Notes: generated by a model from the letters alone, not told the origin. A stretch of 64,000 nucleotides of DNA from Shewanella maritima (GCF_004295345.1 NZ_CP036200.1:3192001-3256000), one strand, 5' to 3'; positions 35,954-45,395 are shown, counted from the first letter of the stretch. Made by a program: numbers and translations.

Positions 35954-37402
35954 GTGTTTTTAGGAATCGATTTAGGTACCTCTTGTATCAAACTGATTGT
36001 GATGGGTGACACTGGGCGTGTCACAGCAACACAGAGCGTTGCGTTAGAGGTGTCTCGTCCACAAGCGCTTTGGTCTGAGCAATCACCACAAAGCTGGGTT
36101 GACGGTCTGTATCAGGCGATGGACAAGCTGGCGTTCGACAAAGCACTCGATGGTCTTCAGGCAATTGGCTTATCAGGGCAAATGCATGGTGCAACCTTGT
36201 TAGACATTCAGGGCAAAGTGCTTCGTCCAGCTATTTTGTGGAACGACGGCCGCAGTGCTGAGCAGTGTCAGCAAATAGAGCAATTAGTCCCTAACGCCAG
36301 ACAGATTTGCGGTAATCAGGTGATGCCTGGTTTTACTGCACCAAAGCTGCTGTGGACCAAACAATTTGAGCCGGCAGTGTTTGAACGAGTGGATAAGGTA
36401 TTACTGCCAAAAGATTATCTACGTTATGAGCTAACTGGTGAATTTGCCTCAGACCTATCTGACGCTACAGGCACAGTATGGACAGACGTTGCCAAGCGTG
36501 ACTGGAGTGATGAGCTGCTAGCGGCGACAGGCCTTAGCCGCGAGCACATGCCAAAGCTATATGAAGGCAGTGAAATTACCGGTTTCCTCAAGACTGAGCT
36601 TGCTCAGCGTTGGGGCATAAAATCTGTGCCGCTGGTTGCAGGTGCTGGGGATAACGCTGCTGGTGCTATTGGTGTTGGCATCATCAAACCAGAACAGGCG
36701 ATGTTATCGCTGGGCACTTCTGGGGTGTACTTTGCGGTTTCTGATGGTTACCACGCTAACCCTGATCAAGCCGTGCACAGTTTTTGTCATGCGCTGCCAA
36801 ACACCTGGCATCTTATGTCTGTGGTATTGAGCGCAGCCTCATGCCTTAGCTGGTTAGCCCAGTTAACTGCAACTTCAGTGGCTGATTTATTACTTGAGCT
36901 GCAAGCACACAAACAACCTCTCAGTGATGAAGTGATGTTCTTGCCTTATTTAAGTGGTGAACGCACTCCCCACAACAATCCTTATGCAAAAGGCATGTTT
37001 TTTGGCATGAGCCATAGCACTAGCCGTGCAGATTTGACCAAGGCCGTACTTGAAGGAGTGGGGTATGCCTTTGCCGACGGAGCCGACAAATTGCATGACT
37101 CAGGCGTGATGCCTGCTGAGGTATCGCTGATTGGTGGCGGGGCTAAAAGTCCGCTATGGCGACAAATGCTTGCCGATATTTTGGGGCAAAACCTAGTGTA
37201 CCGAGAAAGCGGTGACGTTGGCCCAGCGCTAGGCGCAGCAAGGTTAGCTCAGTTAGCTGTTACTGACGCTAGCATCGATGATGTGTGTCCAGTTCCAACG
37301 CTGCTTGGTGAATATCAAGCTGATCAAACACGCTATGAACGCCACCAATTACGCCGAATTAAGTTCAGCGAGCTATATCAGCGAACCAAAGATTTACTTT
37401 AA
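35954..37402 (+). CDS. xylB: Xylulokinase
   Basis: A 482-residue FGGY-family kinase phosphorylating D-xylulose to xylulose 5-phosphate. N-terminal MFLGIDLGTSCIKLIV, substrate-region GLSGQMHGATLLD and ILWNDGRS, catalytic-type GAGDNAAGAIGVG and LSLGTSGVYF, and C-terminal LIGGGAKSPLWRQMLADIL are all intact. The GTG start follows AAGGAG. Next gene is xylA (52 bp gap), the usual pathway pair. Confidence 0.95.
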   Translation: MFLGIDLGTSCIKLIVMGDTGRVTATQSVALEVSRPQALWSEQSPQSWVDGLYQAMDKLAFDKALDGLQAIGLSGQMHGATLLDIQGKVLRPAILWNDGRSAEQCQQIEQLVPNARQICGNQVMPGFTAPKLLWTKQFEPAVFERVDKVLLPKDYLRYELTGEFASDLSDATGTVWTDVAKRDWSDELLAATGLSREHMPKLYEGSEITGFLKTELAQRWGIKSVPLVAGAGDNAAGAIGVGIIKPEQAMLSLGTSGVYFAVSDGYHANPDQAVHSFCHALPNTWHLMSVVLSAASCLSWLAQLTATSVADLLLELQAHKQPLSDEVMFLPYLSGERTPHNNPYAKGMFFGMSHSTSRADLTKAVLEGVGYAFADGADKLHDSGVMPAEVSLIGGGAKSPLWRQMLADILGQNLVYRESGDVGPALGAARLAQLAVTDASIDDVCPVPTLLGEYQADQTRYERHQLRRIKFSELYQRTKDLL

Positions 37403-37454
37403 CGAATAACAAGGTGCGGCGCAGCACCGCAGATAAGATTACCTGGAGGAAACA

Positions 37455-38771
37455 ATGAGCGAATTTTTTACTGGGATTGACAAAATTCGATACGAAGGCC
37501 CTGAATCAACTAATCCGTTAGCGTTCCGTTACTATGACGAAAACCGTGTGGTGCTTGGCAAAACCATGAAAGAGCATCTACGTTTTGCCGCATGTTACTG
37601 GCATAACTTCTGCTGGAATGGTTTCGATATTTTTGGTGCTAATACCTTTGACAGGCCATGGTTGGAATCTGGTGATGCGCTAGAGCGTGCCAAGCAAAAA
37701 GCCGATGTGGCTTTTGAGTTCTTTAGCAAACTTGGTGTGCCTTATTACTGTTTCCATGATGTGGATGTTGCGCCTGAAGGTAACTCAATTAGTGAGTATT
37801 TGGCTAACTTCGCGGCGATGGAAGAGGTGTTAGCTCATAAACAAGAGCAAACCGGAATGAAGCTTCTTTGGGGCACTGCGAATCTGTTTAGCAACAAGCG
37901 TTATATGTCGGGTGGCGCAACTAACCCAGATCCTGAAGTCTTTGCTTATGGTGCAACCCAAGTGTGTACGGCGCTGGATGCGACCAAGCGCCTAGGCGGC
38001 GAAAACTATGTACTGTGGGGCGGCCGTGAAGGCTATGAAACACTACTTAACACAGACCTTAAAAAAGAGCGCCAACAGTTTGCCCGCTTCCTAGCGATGG
38101 TAGTGGAGCACAAACACAAAATTGGTTTTACCGGTGACTTGTTGATTGAGCCAAAGCCGCAAGAGCCAACTAAGCATCAGTATGACTATGACACGGCAAC
38201 AGTGCACGGCTTCTTATGTCAGTACGGGCTTGAGAAAGAGTTTAAAGTCAACATTGAAGCAAACCATGCCACACTCGCTGGCCACTCATTCCATCATGAA
38301 ATTGCCAATGCCTTTGCACTTGACGTGTTTGGCTCAATTGACGCTAACCGTGGTGATCCACAGCTGGGTTGGGATACGGATCAGTTCCCAAATAGCGTGG
38401 AAGAAATGACCCTGATCATGCATGAGATCCTTAAGGGCGGTGGCTTTACCAATGGTGGCTTCAACTTCGACACTAAAATTCGTCGTCAAAGCATTAACCC
38501 AAATGATCTATTCCATGGGCATATTGGTGGCATGGATACCATTGCCGTGGCGCTATTAAAAGCGGCTGATATGTTTGAAGAAGGCAGCTTGTCACGCAAT
38601 GTAGCTAGCCGTTATGCCAATTGGGATGGTGAGCTTGGGCAGCGTATCTTGTCTGGTAAAGTCGATTTGGCAGGTTTAAAAGACTACGCCACTGCTAGCA
38701 AGCTTGATCCGCAACCAGTTAGTGGAGAGCAGGAACGTTTAGAAAATTACGTTAACCGTATCATTTTCTAA
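37455..38771 (+). CDS. xylA: D-xylose isomerase
   Basis: Converts D-xylose to D-xylulose. A 438-residue protein with the family blocks [28 protein letters not shown] (catalytic His), [38 protein letters not shown] and [17 protein letters not shown] (metal ligands). CTGGAGG precedes the ATG. Forms an operon with xylB and is closed by an inverted repeat at 38792-38836 and a terminator beyond a repeat element. Confidence 0.97.
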   Translation: MSEFFTGIDKIRYEGPESTNPLAFRYYDENRVVLGKTMKEHLRFAACYWHNFCWNGFDIFGANTFDRPWLESGDALERAKQKADVAFEFFSKLGVPYYCFHDVDVAPEGNSISEYLANFAAMEEVLAHKQEQTGMKLLWGTANLFSNKRYMSGGATNPDPEVFAYGATQVCTALDATKRLGGENYVLWGGREGYETLLNTDLKKERQQFARFLAMVVEHKHKIGFTGDLLIEPKPQEPTKHQYDYDTATVHGFLCQYGLEKEFKVNIEANHATLAGHSFHHEIANAFALDVFGSIDANRGDPQLGWDTDQFPNSVEEMTLIMHEILKGGGFTNGGFNFDTKIRRQSINPNDLFHGHIGGMDTIAVALLKAADMFEEGSLSRNVASRYANWDGELGQRILSGKVDLAGLKDYATASKLDPQPVSGEQERLENYVNRIIF

Positions 38772-38791
38772 TTGCACGTTCCGTCACATGG

Positions 38792-38836
38792 TACTGACAA
38801 TCCTCAAACTAGGTAGGTCGCTAGATATTGTCAGTA
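38792..38836 (+). repeat. 10-bp inverted repeat downstream of xylA
   Basis: TACTGACAAT (38792-38801) pairs exactly with ATTGTCAGTA (38827-38836). No T run follows, so it may stabilise the mRNA end rather than terminate. Confidence 0.5.
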
Positions 38837-38879
38837 TCACGATTTGAAGGTGATGTAAGTAAAAATGCTGGTATGATTA

Positions 38880-39173
38880 GGGCCTGTTGATCTTTGCTGA
38901 TTAGAATTTGTTCGAATTAAAAGCACTTTAATCGCGGCGCGAGCGATGACGTCTAGTCACCTAAACCTATTGGTTTTAACAACAGGGCTCGCAACAACCT
39001 AAGCTCTTCGCTAAGGGCGTAGGTGCTTTTAAACGAACCGTTCCGGCAGCGCTTGTTGTCATTTCTACTGTGTTAACGACTTATCATGTGGAACAACCAC
39101 ACATCAAAGTCGTTGCCTTGTATAAATTTCCAACAAGCAGCTGCAAAAATAATCTTGAAAGGTCAGCAGGCCC
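38880..39173 (+). repeat. Palindromic repeat family 1, copy 2
   Basis: 294 bp, same orientation as copy 1, bordered by TA on both sides (tTAGGGCC ... GGCCCTAt). Stems and ends are conserved, but the tip of the first hairpin is longer and different (contains AAGCTCTTCGCT). Lies between xylA and the sugar porter gene. Confidence 0.85.
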
Positions 39174-39213
39174 TATAGCCAGCATTTTGACCAAGTTGTA
39201 CATTTTTCCTTAG

Positions 39214-39239
39214 CCGTTAACTCGTTTAACGGTTTTTTT
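39214..39239 (+). terminator. Terminator before the sugar porter gene
   Basis: CCGTTAA-ctcgt-TTAACGG hairpin followed by seven T, after the repeat element. It would end any xylBA transcript that reads through. Confidence 0.75.
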
Positions 39240-39284
39240 ATCTGTAAATCAGGCTGCTAGTTCAGGTTAGATTAGGAGGCAAGG

Positions 39285-40676
39285 ATGACTGACAAACTTT
39301 CATCTAGCTGGGTCATTGCATTTGTTGTGTCATTGGGTGGGTTTATCTTTGGCTTTGACGCCTCTGTCATTTCAGGGGTGATTGGTTTTGTTGAGCAAGA
39401 GTTTAATTTAACCAGTTGGCAGCAAGGCTTTGTAGTTAGTGCACCGACACTCGGGGCGATTTTGGCAAACTTTGGCGCAGGGTACTTTAGCGATCGCTTA
39501 GGGCGCAAACCTGTGTTGATCATCATTGCCATCTTATATTCCATCTCAGCGCTGCTATCCGCCTTTGCTTTTAGCTACAGCATGTTAGTGCTTGCTCGCT
39601 TCATTGGCGGTTTAGCCTTTGCATCATTAATTTTAGGGCCCTTGTATATTGCTGAGATCTCTCCTGCGGCCAAACGTGGGCGTTTTGTTTCCCTTAATCA
39701 ACTCAATATTATGATTGGTTTTAGCGCCGCCTATTTTGCTAACTACTTCATACTCAAGCTGGCTCAAGTGGATGTTTACCTACTTGATTTAGTTAACTTT
39801 AAACAGCACATTTGGCGCTGGATGTTAGGTATTGAAGCCGTGCCTGCCATTATCTACGCGTGTTTGCTTGCCTTTGTGCCGCGCAGCCCAAGGTGGCTAG
39901 TGTTAAATAACCGTCCAAAAGAAGCGAAACAAATCCTAGCCAGGATGATGCAGCCAGAGGAGGCGCAGCGTCAGTGGCAAGAGATCAGCGCCAGTCAATG
40001 TAGTGAGCAACTACCGTTAAAGTTGGGGTTGTCTAAGGTGTTTAGCAGCAAAATGCGCATGGTATTAACCATAGGTTTGCTGGTGGGCATTATTCAGCAG
40101 ATCACTGGTATCAATGCGGTGTACTTCTATGCGCCTACTATTTTTGAGCAAACCGGTATTGGTAAAGATGCAGCGTTTGCTCAAGCCGCGATGGTCGGTG
40201 TAGTCAACTTGGTGTTTACTATCATCGCTATGTTATTGATAGACCGTTTAGGTCGTAAACCCCTGATGATAATAGGCTTAATTGGGGTGACTGTGAGCAT
40301 GTCGGTCTGTGCTTATGGTTTCTCACAAGCGCAATATGACCCTAGGCTGATCTTGGGCGGCATTTTAGGTTTTGTTGCTTCATTTGCCATCTCTCTTGGA
40401 CCTGTGATGTGGGTGCTGCTGTCAGAGATTTTTCCCAATAATATTCGTGCGTTAGGGATTGCCGTGGTTGGCGTGATTAATAGTGTCGTCAGTTATATCG
40501 TGCAGCTGTTATTTCCATGGCAGCTTGAATATCTCGGTGCCAGTGTCACCTTTGCAATATATGCAGGTTTTGCCTTAGTGGGTTTGTTACTTGTAAGCCG
40601 AATCTTACCTGAGACACGCGGCGTATCATTGGAGCAGTTAGAGCAACGGTTGACTCGCGAGCAGGCTTACGCCTAA
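39285..40676 (+). CDS. Sugar porter (MFS), probably D-xylose:proton symporter
   Basis: A 463-residue, 12-helix transporter of the sugar porter family. Diagnostic motifs: GFDASVISG in helix 1, DRLGRKP after helix 2, PLYIAEISPAAKRGR, QQITGINAVYFYAPTIFEQTG in helix 7, DRLGRKPLMI and PETRGVSLEQLE at the end. AGGAGG precedes the ATG. Located between xylA and a Gfo/Idh gene in the xylose locus, so D-xylose is the likely substrate; XylE or XylT type cannot be told apart by eye. Confidence 0.9.
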   Translation: MTDKLSSSWVIAFVVSLGGFIFGFDASVISGVIGFVEQEFNLTSWQQGFVVSAPTLGAILANFGAGYFSDRLGRKPVLIIIAILYSISALLSAFAFSYSMLVLARFIGGLAFASLILGPLYIAEISPAAKRGRFVSLNQLNIMIGFSAAYFANYFILKLAQVDVYLLDLVNFKQHIWRWMLGIEAVPAIIYACLLAFVPRSPRWLVLNNRPKEAKQILARMMQPEEAQRQWQEISASQCSEQLPLKLGLSKVFSSKMRMVLTIGLLVGIIQQITGINAVYFYAPTIFEQTGIGKDAAFAQAAMVGVVNLVFTIIAMLLIDRLGRKPLMIIGLIGVTVSMSVCAYGFSQAQYDPRLILGGILGFVASFAISLGPVMWVLLSEIFPNNIRALGIAVVGVINSVVSYIVQLLFPWQLEYLGASVTFAIYAGFALVGLLLVSRILPETRGVSLEQLEQRLTREQAYA

Positions 40677-40685
40677 GGAATAAAT

Positions 40686-41648
40686 ATGAAACAACTAAAT
40701 TGGGGAATTATTGGAGCAGGGCGCATTGCCCAGCAGTTTGCTGCAGATATAGCCTTAGTCGATAACGCTCATCTATATGCCATCGCCGCGCGCGAACTCA
40801 GTCGGGCGCAAGCCTTTGCTGATGACTATCAAGCAGAGCAGGCCTATGGTAGTTACGAGCAGTTGCTTGACGATCCCAAATTGGATGCCGTGTACATTGC
40901 CACGCCCCATAACTTGCACTTTGAGCAAGCTAAAGCGGCAATTTTGGGCGGTAAGTCAGTACTATGTGAAAAGCCCTTTACCGTGTCGCCACTTGAAGCG
41001 CAGACTTTATTTGAGCTAGCACAGCGCGAGCAAGTCTATTTGATGGAAGGTATGTGGACCTACTTTTTGCCAGCAATTCAAAAAGCGAAAGCTTGGGTCG
41101 AGCAAGGGCGTATTGGTAAGTTACGCCATATTAAAGCTGATTTTGGTTACCCTATTGAGTATCACCCTAGACGCCGCGAATATGACGTTAATCTAGCAGG
41201 CGGCGCTTTGTTTGAAATGGGCATTTATCCTATCGCGCTCACCCACCTATTTTGCAAACAAGCACCGCAATCGCTGCAAGTGGACAGTACATTGGCGCAA
41301 AATGGCGTTGAAGATGATGTATGCAGTTTGCAGCGCTTCGGGGATGTCAAAGCGACGCTAGGTACATCATTTAAATGCCGTTTAGGTAATAAGGCTTATC
41401 TGATTGGTGAGCAAGGCTATATTGTTATTCCCGACTTCTTTCGCGCCAGTGAATGTGCACTATATCAGATTGATGAATGTCTCGAAGAGTTCAGCGAGCC
41501 TCATCAAGGTCATGGCTTTGAGTATGAAATTGCTGCTGTTACCGATGAAATCCAGCAAGGTAAGCTCACCTGCGCTGTGGTGACTCCCGAGGACACGGTG
41601 GCATTTCAGCAACGAATTGCTGAAATGCGCGCGCTGTGTTTGTGTTAG
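40686..41648 (+). CDS. Gfo/Idh/MocA-family oxidoreductase
   Basis: A 320-residue NAD(P)-dependent enzyme resembling NADP-D-xylose dehydrogenase/dimeric dihydrodiol dehydrogenase proteins. Rossmann motif WGIIGAGRIAQQF, catalytic-type block VLCEKPF, MEGMWTYFLPAIQKAK and GGALFEMGIYPI are visible. It starts 9 bp after the sugar porter gene with AAGGAA, so co-transcribed. It could oxidise xylose as a side route or act on another pentose; inference. The 3' end of the coding region carries a perfect 12-bp hairpin (41601-41628). Confidence 0.85.
   Translation: MKQLNWGIIGAGRIAQQFAADIALVDNAHLYAIAARELSRAQAFADDYQAEQAYGSYEQLLDDPKLDAVYIATPHNLHFEQAKAAILGGKSVLCEKPFTVSPLEAQTLFELAQREQVYLMEGMWTYFLPAIQKAKAWVEQGRIGKLRHIKADFGYPIEYHPRRREYDVNLAGGALFEMGIYPIALTHLFCKQAPQSLQVDSTLAQNGVEDDVCSLQRFGDVKATLGTSFKCRLGNKAYLIGEQGYIVIPDFFRASECALYQIDECLEEFSEPHQGHGFEYEIAAVTDEIQQGKLTCAVVTPEDTVAFQQRIAEMRALCLC
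41601..41628 (+). repeat. Perfect intragenic hairpin near the 3' end of the Gfo/Idh gene
   Basis: GCATTTCAGCAA-cgaa-TTGCTGAAATGC, a 12-bp perfect stem with a 4-base loop inside codons for AFQQRIAEMR. No T run follows. Confidence 0.6.
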
Positions 41649-41733
41649 CTTTTTTGGCTAAGTATGCGCTAGGTTTGAAGTAGGTCATTGCCGGGTTTGA
41701 ACTGAGTAGGACCTAGAGATTGATGCAATAAGC

Positions 41734-41768
41734 CCAGACGAGGGAATAAACTCGTCTGGACTTATGTT
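41734..41768. terminator. Terminator between the Gfo/Idh and PhyH genes
   Basis: CCAGACGAG-N8-CTCGTCTGG hairpin; a T-rich tract follows at 41761-41770. Confidence 0.7.
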
Positions 41769-41834
41769 TTTGAGGGGAGGGTAGTTCAGAGCAGTCGATT
41801 CAGGCTGTGAATGACATTGGCTTTGTTTTCGGTA

Positions 41835-42539
41835 CTAACCTCTAACCTCAATCGTTTCGCTGGTGGAAAAGCGGTAACGCATATTGCGATAAACGCATAT
41901 GTCAGTGATGTCTTCAGGGGTTCCCTGAGGCGCGCTGCGGTAATTAGTCGACACGCGGTACTTGCCAGTGACAGGTGTGACCTTATGCCAGCAGTGGCCG
42001 TGCAGCAACACTAGAGTGCCGGCCTTAGGCGTTAAGGTGACCATATCATCCTCGGACATAGGTTGCCCATTGCTTGGTAATAATCCGGCTTTATGGCTGC
42101 CTGGCATGACTTGAGTCAGTCCGCCTGTGTGCTCGCTAATATCCATGGTGTAAACCAAGCGATTCAAATTAAATTGCTCAGGGTTTTCTGGTGGGCAGTC
42201 TTGGTGCCAGGCCTGGCCTTTAGTGCCTTGTTTGGAAAACATCACCATGGAGTATTGGGAATACCAGTCGTCGCCGAGTATGGCTTTGGTCAATTCACTC
42301 AGCAAAGCGTGGCGATTAACTTCGCTAAACAGGGCTACGCCTTCACGCTCAGGAAACCAGGGGATAACCTCGGTATCAGCTTGGCTGAGAAACTCATCGT
42401 TATGTAAGAATTCTGGGCTCATACCAAAATGATCGAGGATCGCTTCATTGCAGTCTTGCATCAGTTGTTTATCAAAAAAGTTATCTAGCACTAAATAACC
42501 ATCACGTTGAAACTGCGCGACTAATTGTTGGATATCCAT
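41835..42539 (-). CDS. Phytanoyl-CoA dioxygenase (PhyH) family protein
   Basis: A 234-residue Fe(II)/2-oxoglutarate-dependent oxygenase. FQRDGYLVLDNFFD starts the fold; iron ligands are HQD in AWHQDCPPE and the distal His in HGHCWHKV, with Arg in RVSTNYR for 2-oxoglutarate. The ATG at 42539 is used (GTG at 42542 also possible); AGGGGACAG lies upstream. It starts 13 bp after the GH26-like gene on the same strand, so both share a transcript. Its substrate is unknown, and such an enzyme is unusual in a xylan locus. Confidence 0.83.
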   Translation of the reverse strand: MDIQQLVAQFQRDGYLVLDNFFDKQLMQDCNEAILDHFGMSPEFLHNDEFLSQADTEVIPWFPEREGVALFSEVNRHALLSELTKAILGDDWYSQYSMVMFSKQGTKGQAWHQDCPPENPEQFNLNRLVYTMDISEHTGGLTQVMPGSHKAGLLPSNGQPMSEDDMVTLTPKAGTLVLLHGHCWHKVTPVTGKYRVSTNYRSAPQGTPEDITDICVYRNMRYRFSTSETIEVRG

Positions 42540-42552
42540 CACTGTCCCCTTG

Positions 42553-43788
42553 TTATTCGGCTTGAATCCACTTTTGTGGATTACTGATTTGTTCTAACCA
42601 TTTTTGCTGTATGTATGGATTTGCTTGAACGCGCGAGTCGCCCCAGTTACCGTTGCGGCAGTCATCATTGGGTGGACTGGCATCCTCGGCGCAGTGCCAC
42701 ATACCCTGGGTTTCCCAGTGGGTATTGATATAGGCAAGTGCTCGTATTACGTCTTGGTTGGCGTAGATAAAGTCGAATAGGGGTTGATACCAGTCTTGCC
42801 AAAGCTGCTCGGCGCTTATTGGTTTTTGGGTGTTTTTCTGAATATAGCTGTGGGTCAGAGCGCCCGTTCGGTAGGCTTGCGGCGCAGCCTCTGCAATCAA
42901 AATAGGTTTTTGTTTGTGACGGGCGAACTGCAAGATTTGTTGCTGAGCAAAGTCGGGGGTATATGGCGGAGTGTATGCCCATTGTTTTAGGTCGCGGTAG
43001 AACACCGACACACCAATCCAGTCAACATACTCATCGCCTGGATACCAATCATTTAAATGGTTTTTGTTGTTAAAGCTGTATTGCGCCCTATTGTCGCCAG
43101 CTATCGTTGGATCTGGCCAGGCAGCGCTTTGCCATACGGTGGCTACATTATCTAGGTTGCGCTTATTGAGGTGACTGGCAACACGTTTAAAGGCTTGCTT
43201 ATAGCTGCTAGGTGAATAGCAGTTCCATGGGCCGTCAAACTCGTAGCCAATGCGTAAAAACACTTGTCTTGGGGCAAGGCTTGTGAGGTAGTCAGCAAGC
43301 TTAGCGATTGAGGCATCATAGGCGCCTGATGCAATATTCTCGCTGTGGTTAACGTCGTTACAGCTATCGAACGCAAGACCAATGGCTAACGCTGCCTTAG
43401 GTGCTTTACTGAGTGTTTTGCTAAATGATACTTCGCCAGAATTCCAATCAGCGCTTTGATAAACCGCCGGCAGCGCTACGTTGGCATCAGCGGTTTTGAG
43501 CGTGGTGTACAAGGTCACGCCTTCTAATTTGTCTTGCGGGATCGCTTGTTGATACTGGGCAATCGTGTCTGAGTCTTGGCCGACAAAAAGTAGCAGCTTA
43601 TTGTCGGCGGGCAATAGTTTAGTGTGCGCGGGTAGCAAAGCCGCTTTAGCCGTATCGTTAACAGCACTGGCGACACTAGTTTTGTCTGCATGATTACCGC
43701 CCACATCAATTGGCTTGGTGCCTGCGCAACTTGTAGAGACTGTCAGTAAACATCCTATCAATCCAGTAAGCTGTAACTTGGTTAGCAT
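42553..43788 (-). CDS. GH26-like glycoside hydrolase, secreted or lipid-anchored
   Basis: A 411-residue exported protein (signal peptide with Cys at about 21). It looks like a TIM-barrel hydrolase of clan GH-A, closest in my judgement to GH26: LRIGYEFDGPWNCYSP has the candidate acid/base E183, and PILIAEAAPQ the candidate nucleophile E300, 117 residues apart. GH26 includes beta-mannanases and marine beta-1,3-xylanases; the xylose-locus context favours a xylan-type substrate, but this is inference. Two XylR-like operators lie upstream in the gap to the regulator gene. PhyH gene follows. Confidence 0.65.
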   Translation of the reverse strand: MLTKLQLTGLIGCLLTVSTSCAGTKPIDVGGNHADKTSVASAVNDTAKAALLPAHTKLLPADNKLLLFVGQDSDTIAQYQQAIPQDKLEGVTLYTTLKTADANVALPAVYQSADWNSGEVSFSKTLSKAPKAALAIGLAFDSCNDVNHSENIASGAYDASIAKLADYLTSLAPRQVFLRIGYEFDGPWNCYSPSSYKQAFKRVASHLNKRNLDNVATVWQSAAWPDPTIAGDNRAQYSFNNKNHLNDWYPGDEYVDWIGVSVFYRDLKQWAYTPPYTPDFAQQQILQFARHKQKPILIAEAAPQAYRTGALTHSYIQKNTQKPISAEQLWQDWYQPLFDFIYANQDVIRALAYINTHWETQGMWHCAEDASPPNDDCRNGNWGDSRVQANPYIQQKWLEQISNPQKWIQAE

Positions 43789-43933
43789 GGTATCCCCTTG
43801 TTATTGCCATGATTGTAAAAGCAACGAACACTTAAATCAGTGCATCATGCGCTTTTCTTACATTGACACTTCTTATGTCGACACTTTTCGCTTCGATATT
43901 TTTCACTTCGATATTTTTTATTTAAAAATTTCT
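43789..43933. other. Divergent promoter region, AT-rich
   Basis: Promoter area between the GH26-like and LacI-type genes. It includes the directly repeated word TTCGATATTTTT at about 43890 and 43907 with a spacing of 17 bp; no function assigned. Confidence 0.4.
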
Positions 43934-43947
43934 TGTTAGCGGTAACA
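43934..43947 (+). promoter_or_regulatory. XylR-type operator 3 (GH26 / regulator region)
   Basis: TGTTAGCGGTAACA, palindrome of the xylose-locus family, 146 bp before the GH26-like gene start and about 280 bp before the regulator gene. Confidence 0.75.
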
Positions 43948-43993
43948 ATTTAGCAATGGATTTATTGCAATAGCAAGTCTAATGTTAATTATG

Positions 43994-44007
43994 TGTTACT
44001 GGTAAGA
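43994..44007 (+). promoter_or_regulatory. XylR-type operator 4 (weaker)
   Basis: TGTTACTGGTAAGA, a weaker family member with two deviations from the palindrome, 60 bp from operator 3. Confidence 0.5.
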
Positions 44008-44144
44008 TGGGTTTTCAAATAGAAATACGGCCAAACCTAAACCCTAATTCAAAATGAATTACTGTGTATGTTTACGCTATTTTATTGATTGTTAGTGGTT
44101 ATTTTCTGGTTTGATAATGCGAGTAAAACTTTTTCTTACAATAT

Positions 44145-44181
44145 GATGTTACAAGGGTTACTCTTGTTGCCTTGTAACATC
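44145..44181 (+). promoter_or_regulatory. Perfect 12-bp inverted repeat in the leader of the LacI-type gene
   Basis: GATGTTACAAGG (44145-44156) and CCTTGTAACATC (44170-44181) form an exact inverted repeat with a 13-base loop, 46 bp before the start codon. The arms contain TGTTAC and GTAACA, the half-sites of the locus operators, but spread apart. It could be an operator for two dimers or an mRNA hairpin. Confidence 0.6.
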
Positions 44182-44226
44182 GAATAATTCATTTATTCAA
44201 TCAAGGAAATCGATTGAGATAACAAT

Positions 44227-45261
44227 ATGGCTTCAGCGAAAACCAAAAGTACCATCCAGGATGTGGCCCAATTAGCGGGCGTGTCAAAAATGACGGTGTC
44301 ACGCGTGTTGAACAATGACGCTAAGGTGAGCGATAAAACCCGTGAGAAAGTGCAAAAAGCTGCAGCATCACTGAATTATTTGCCTAATATTTCTGCCAGA
44401 CGCCTGGCTAGCTCAAAATCGTATTTTATTGGCCTGCTGTATGAAAACCCCAGTGAGGGTTATGTAAGCCAGTTTTTGTTGTCGGCGTTAAAGAGCTGTC
44501 GTCAACGCGGTTATCACCTAGTGGTTGATGAGTGCCAAGGTAGTGAGCAAGAAAAGCTACAAATTACTCGTGACTTGGTTGAACAAACCCGTGTAGATGG
44601 GGTGATATTGTTACCGCCATTTTGTAATAACTTACAGGTACTAGCATTACTTGATGAGCTGAAGGTGCCCTATGTGCGCGTGTCACCCGATGCCAATTTA
44701 GAAGTGTCACCCTTTGTATGTATGGATGACTATCAAGCGGCATTCGACATGACAAACCACCTCATTGATCAGGGGCATCAACAGATTGGCTTTATTGTTG
44801 GCCATCAAAACCTAGGTGCCAGTCGCTTGAGGTATCAAGGCTTTTTAGATGCGATGCGCTCAGCGCAACTTGCTGTTCCGCCAAGTTTTATCGAGCAAGG
44901 GCAATTTAGCTTTAAATCAGGTTTGCAGGCAGCTGAGAATATGCTGAAACAAGATTTACGACCGACCGCGATTTTTGCCAGTAATGATGATATGGCAGCC
45001 GCTGTGGTGTCGGTGGCAAATTCATTGAGTTTACCCGTACCAGAAAAGCTCAGTGTGGTGGGGTTTGATGATACACCTCTGGCGACCACCATTTGGCCGC
45101 ATCTCACTACAATTCGCCAACCCATTACTGAGATGGCTGAGCAAGCTATTGATTTGCTTACCTCAGGGCAACTTACCTTGCCGCCAAGTCAGCGCTTGTC
45201 AGATCTGCGCCATGTGATTGAGTTTCAGTTAATGCAGCGAGACTCAGTTAAGCATCTGTAG
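44227..45261 (+). CDS. LacI-family regulator, probable repressor of the xylose locus
   Basis: A 344-residue LacI-type protein. The helix-turn-helix is TIQDVAQLAGVSKMTVSRVL followed by the hinge LNYLPNISARRLAS. The periplasmic-binding-type core has GFIVGHQNLGASRLRYQGF and AIFASNDDMAAAVV, with VVGFDDTPLATTIWPHLTT near the end. It is surrounded by genes with TGTTASCGGTAACA palindromes, typical symmetric LacI-family operators, so it likely represses the locus and is released by a xylose compound. Its own leader carries a related inverted repeat. Confidence 0.88.
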   Translation: MASAKTKSTIQDVAQLAGVSKMTVSRVLNNDAKVSDKTREKVQKAAASLNYLPNISARRLASSKSYFIGLLYENPSEGYVSQFLLSALKSCRQRGYHLVVDECQGSEQEKLQITRDLVEQTRVDGVILLPPFCNNLQVLALLDELKVPYVRVSPDANLEVSPFVCMDDYQAAFDMTNHLIDQGHQQIGFIVGHQNLGASRLRYQGFLDAMRSAQLAVPPSFIEQGQFSFKSGLQAAENMLKQDLRPTAIFASNDDMAAAVVSVANSLSLPVPEKLSVVGFDDTPLATTIWPHLTTIRQPITEMAEQAIDLLTSGQLTLPPSQRLSDLRHVIEFQLMQRDSVKHL

Positions 45262-45270
45262 CATAGAGAT

Positions 45271-45297
45271 AAAAAGCAGCGAAGGCTGCTTTTTTTG
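45271..45297 (+). terminator. Terminator of the LacI-type gene
   Basis: AAAAAGCAGC-gaag-GCTGCTTTTTTT hairpin. Confidence 0.85.
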
Positions 45298-45395
45298 TAC
45301 CTGTATTTCTATGTGCTCAAGAGCTCAAACCGATTATCTTCACCACAAAGATGTTGACGAAATGTTATTTGTGCAATATGTTGTTTGAAGCTTAA

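Noticed and set aside
43715..43939. Frame with repeated FDIF units in the GH26 promoter region
   Set aside because: Produced by directly repeated AT-rich DNA; overlaps the start of the GH26-like gene on the other strand and has no ribosome binding site.
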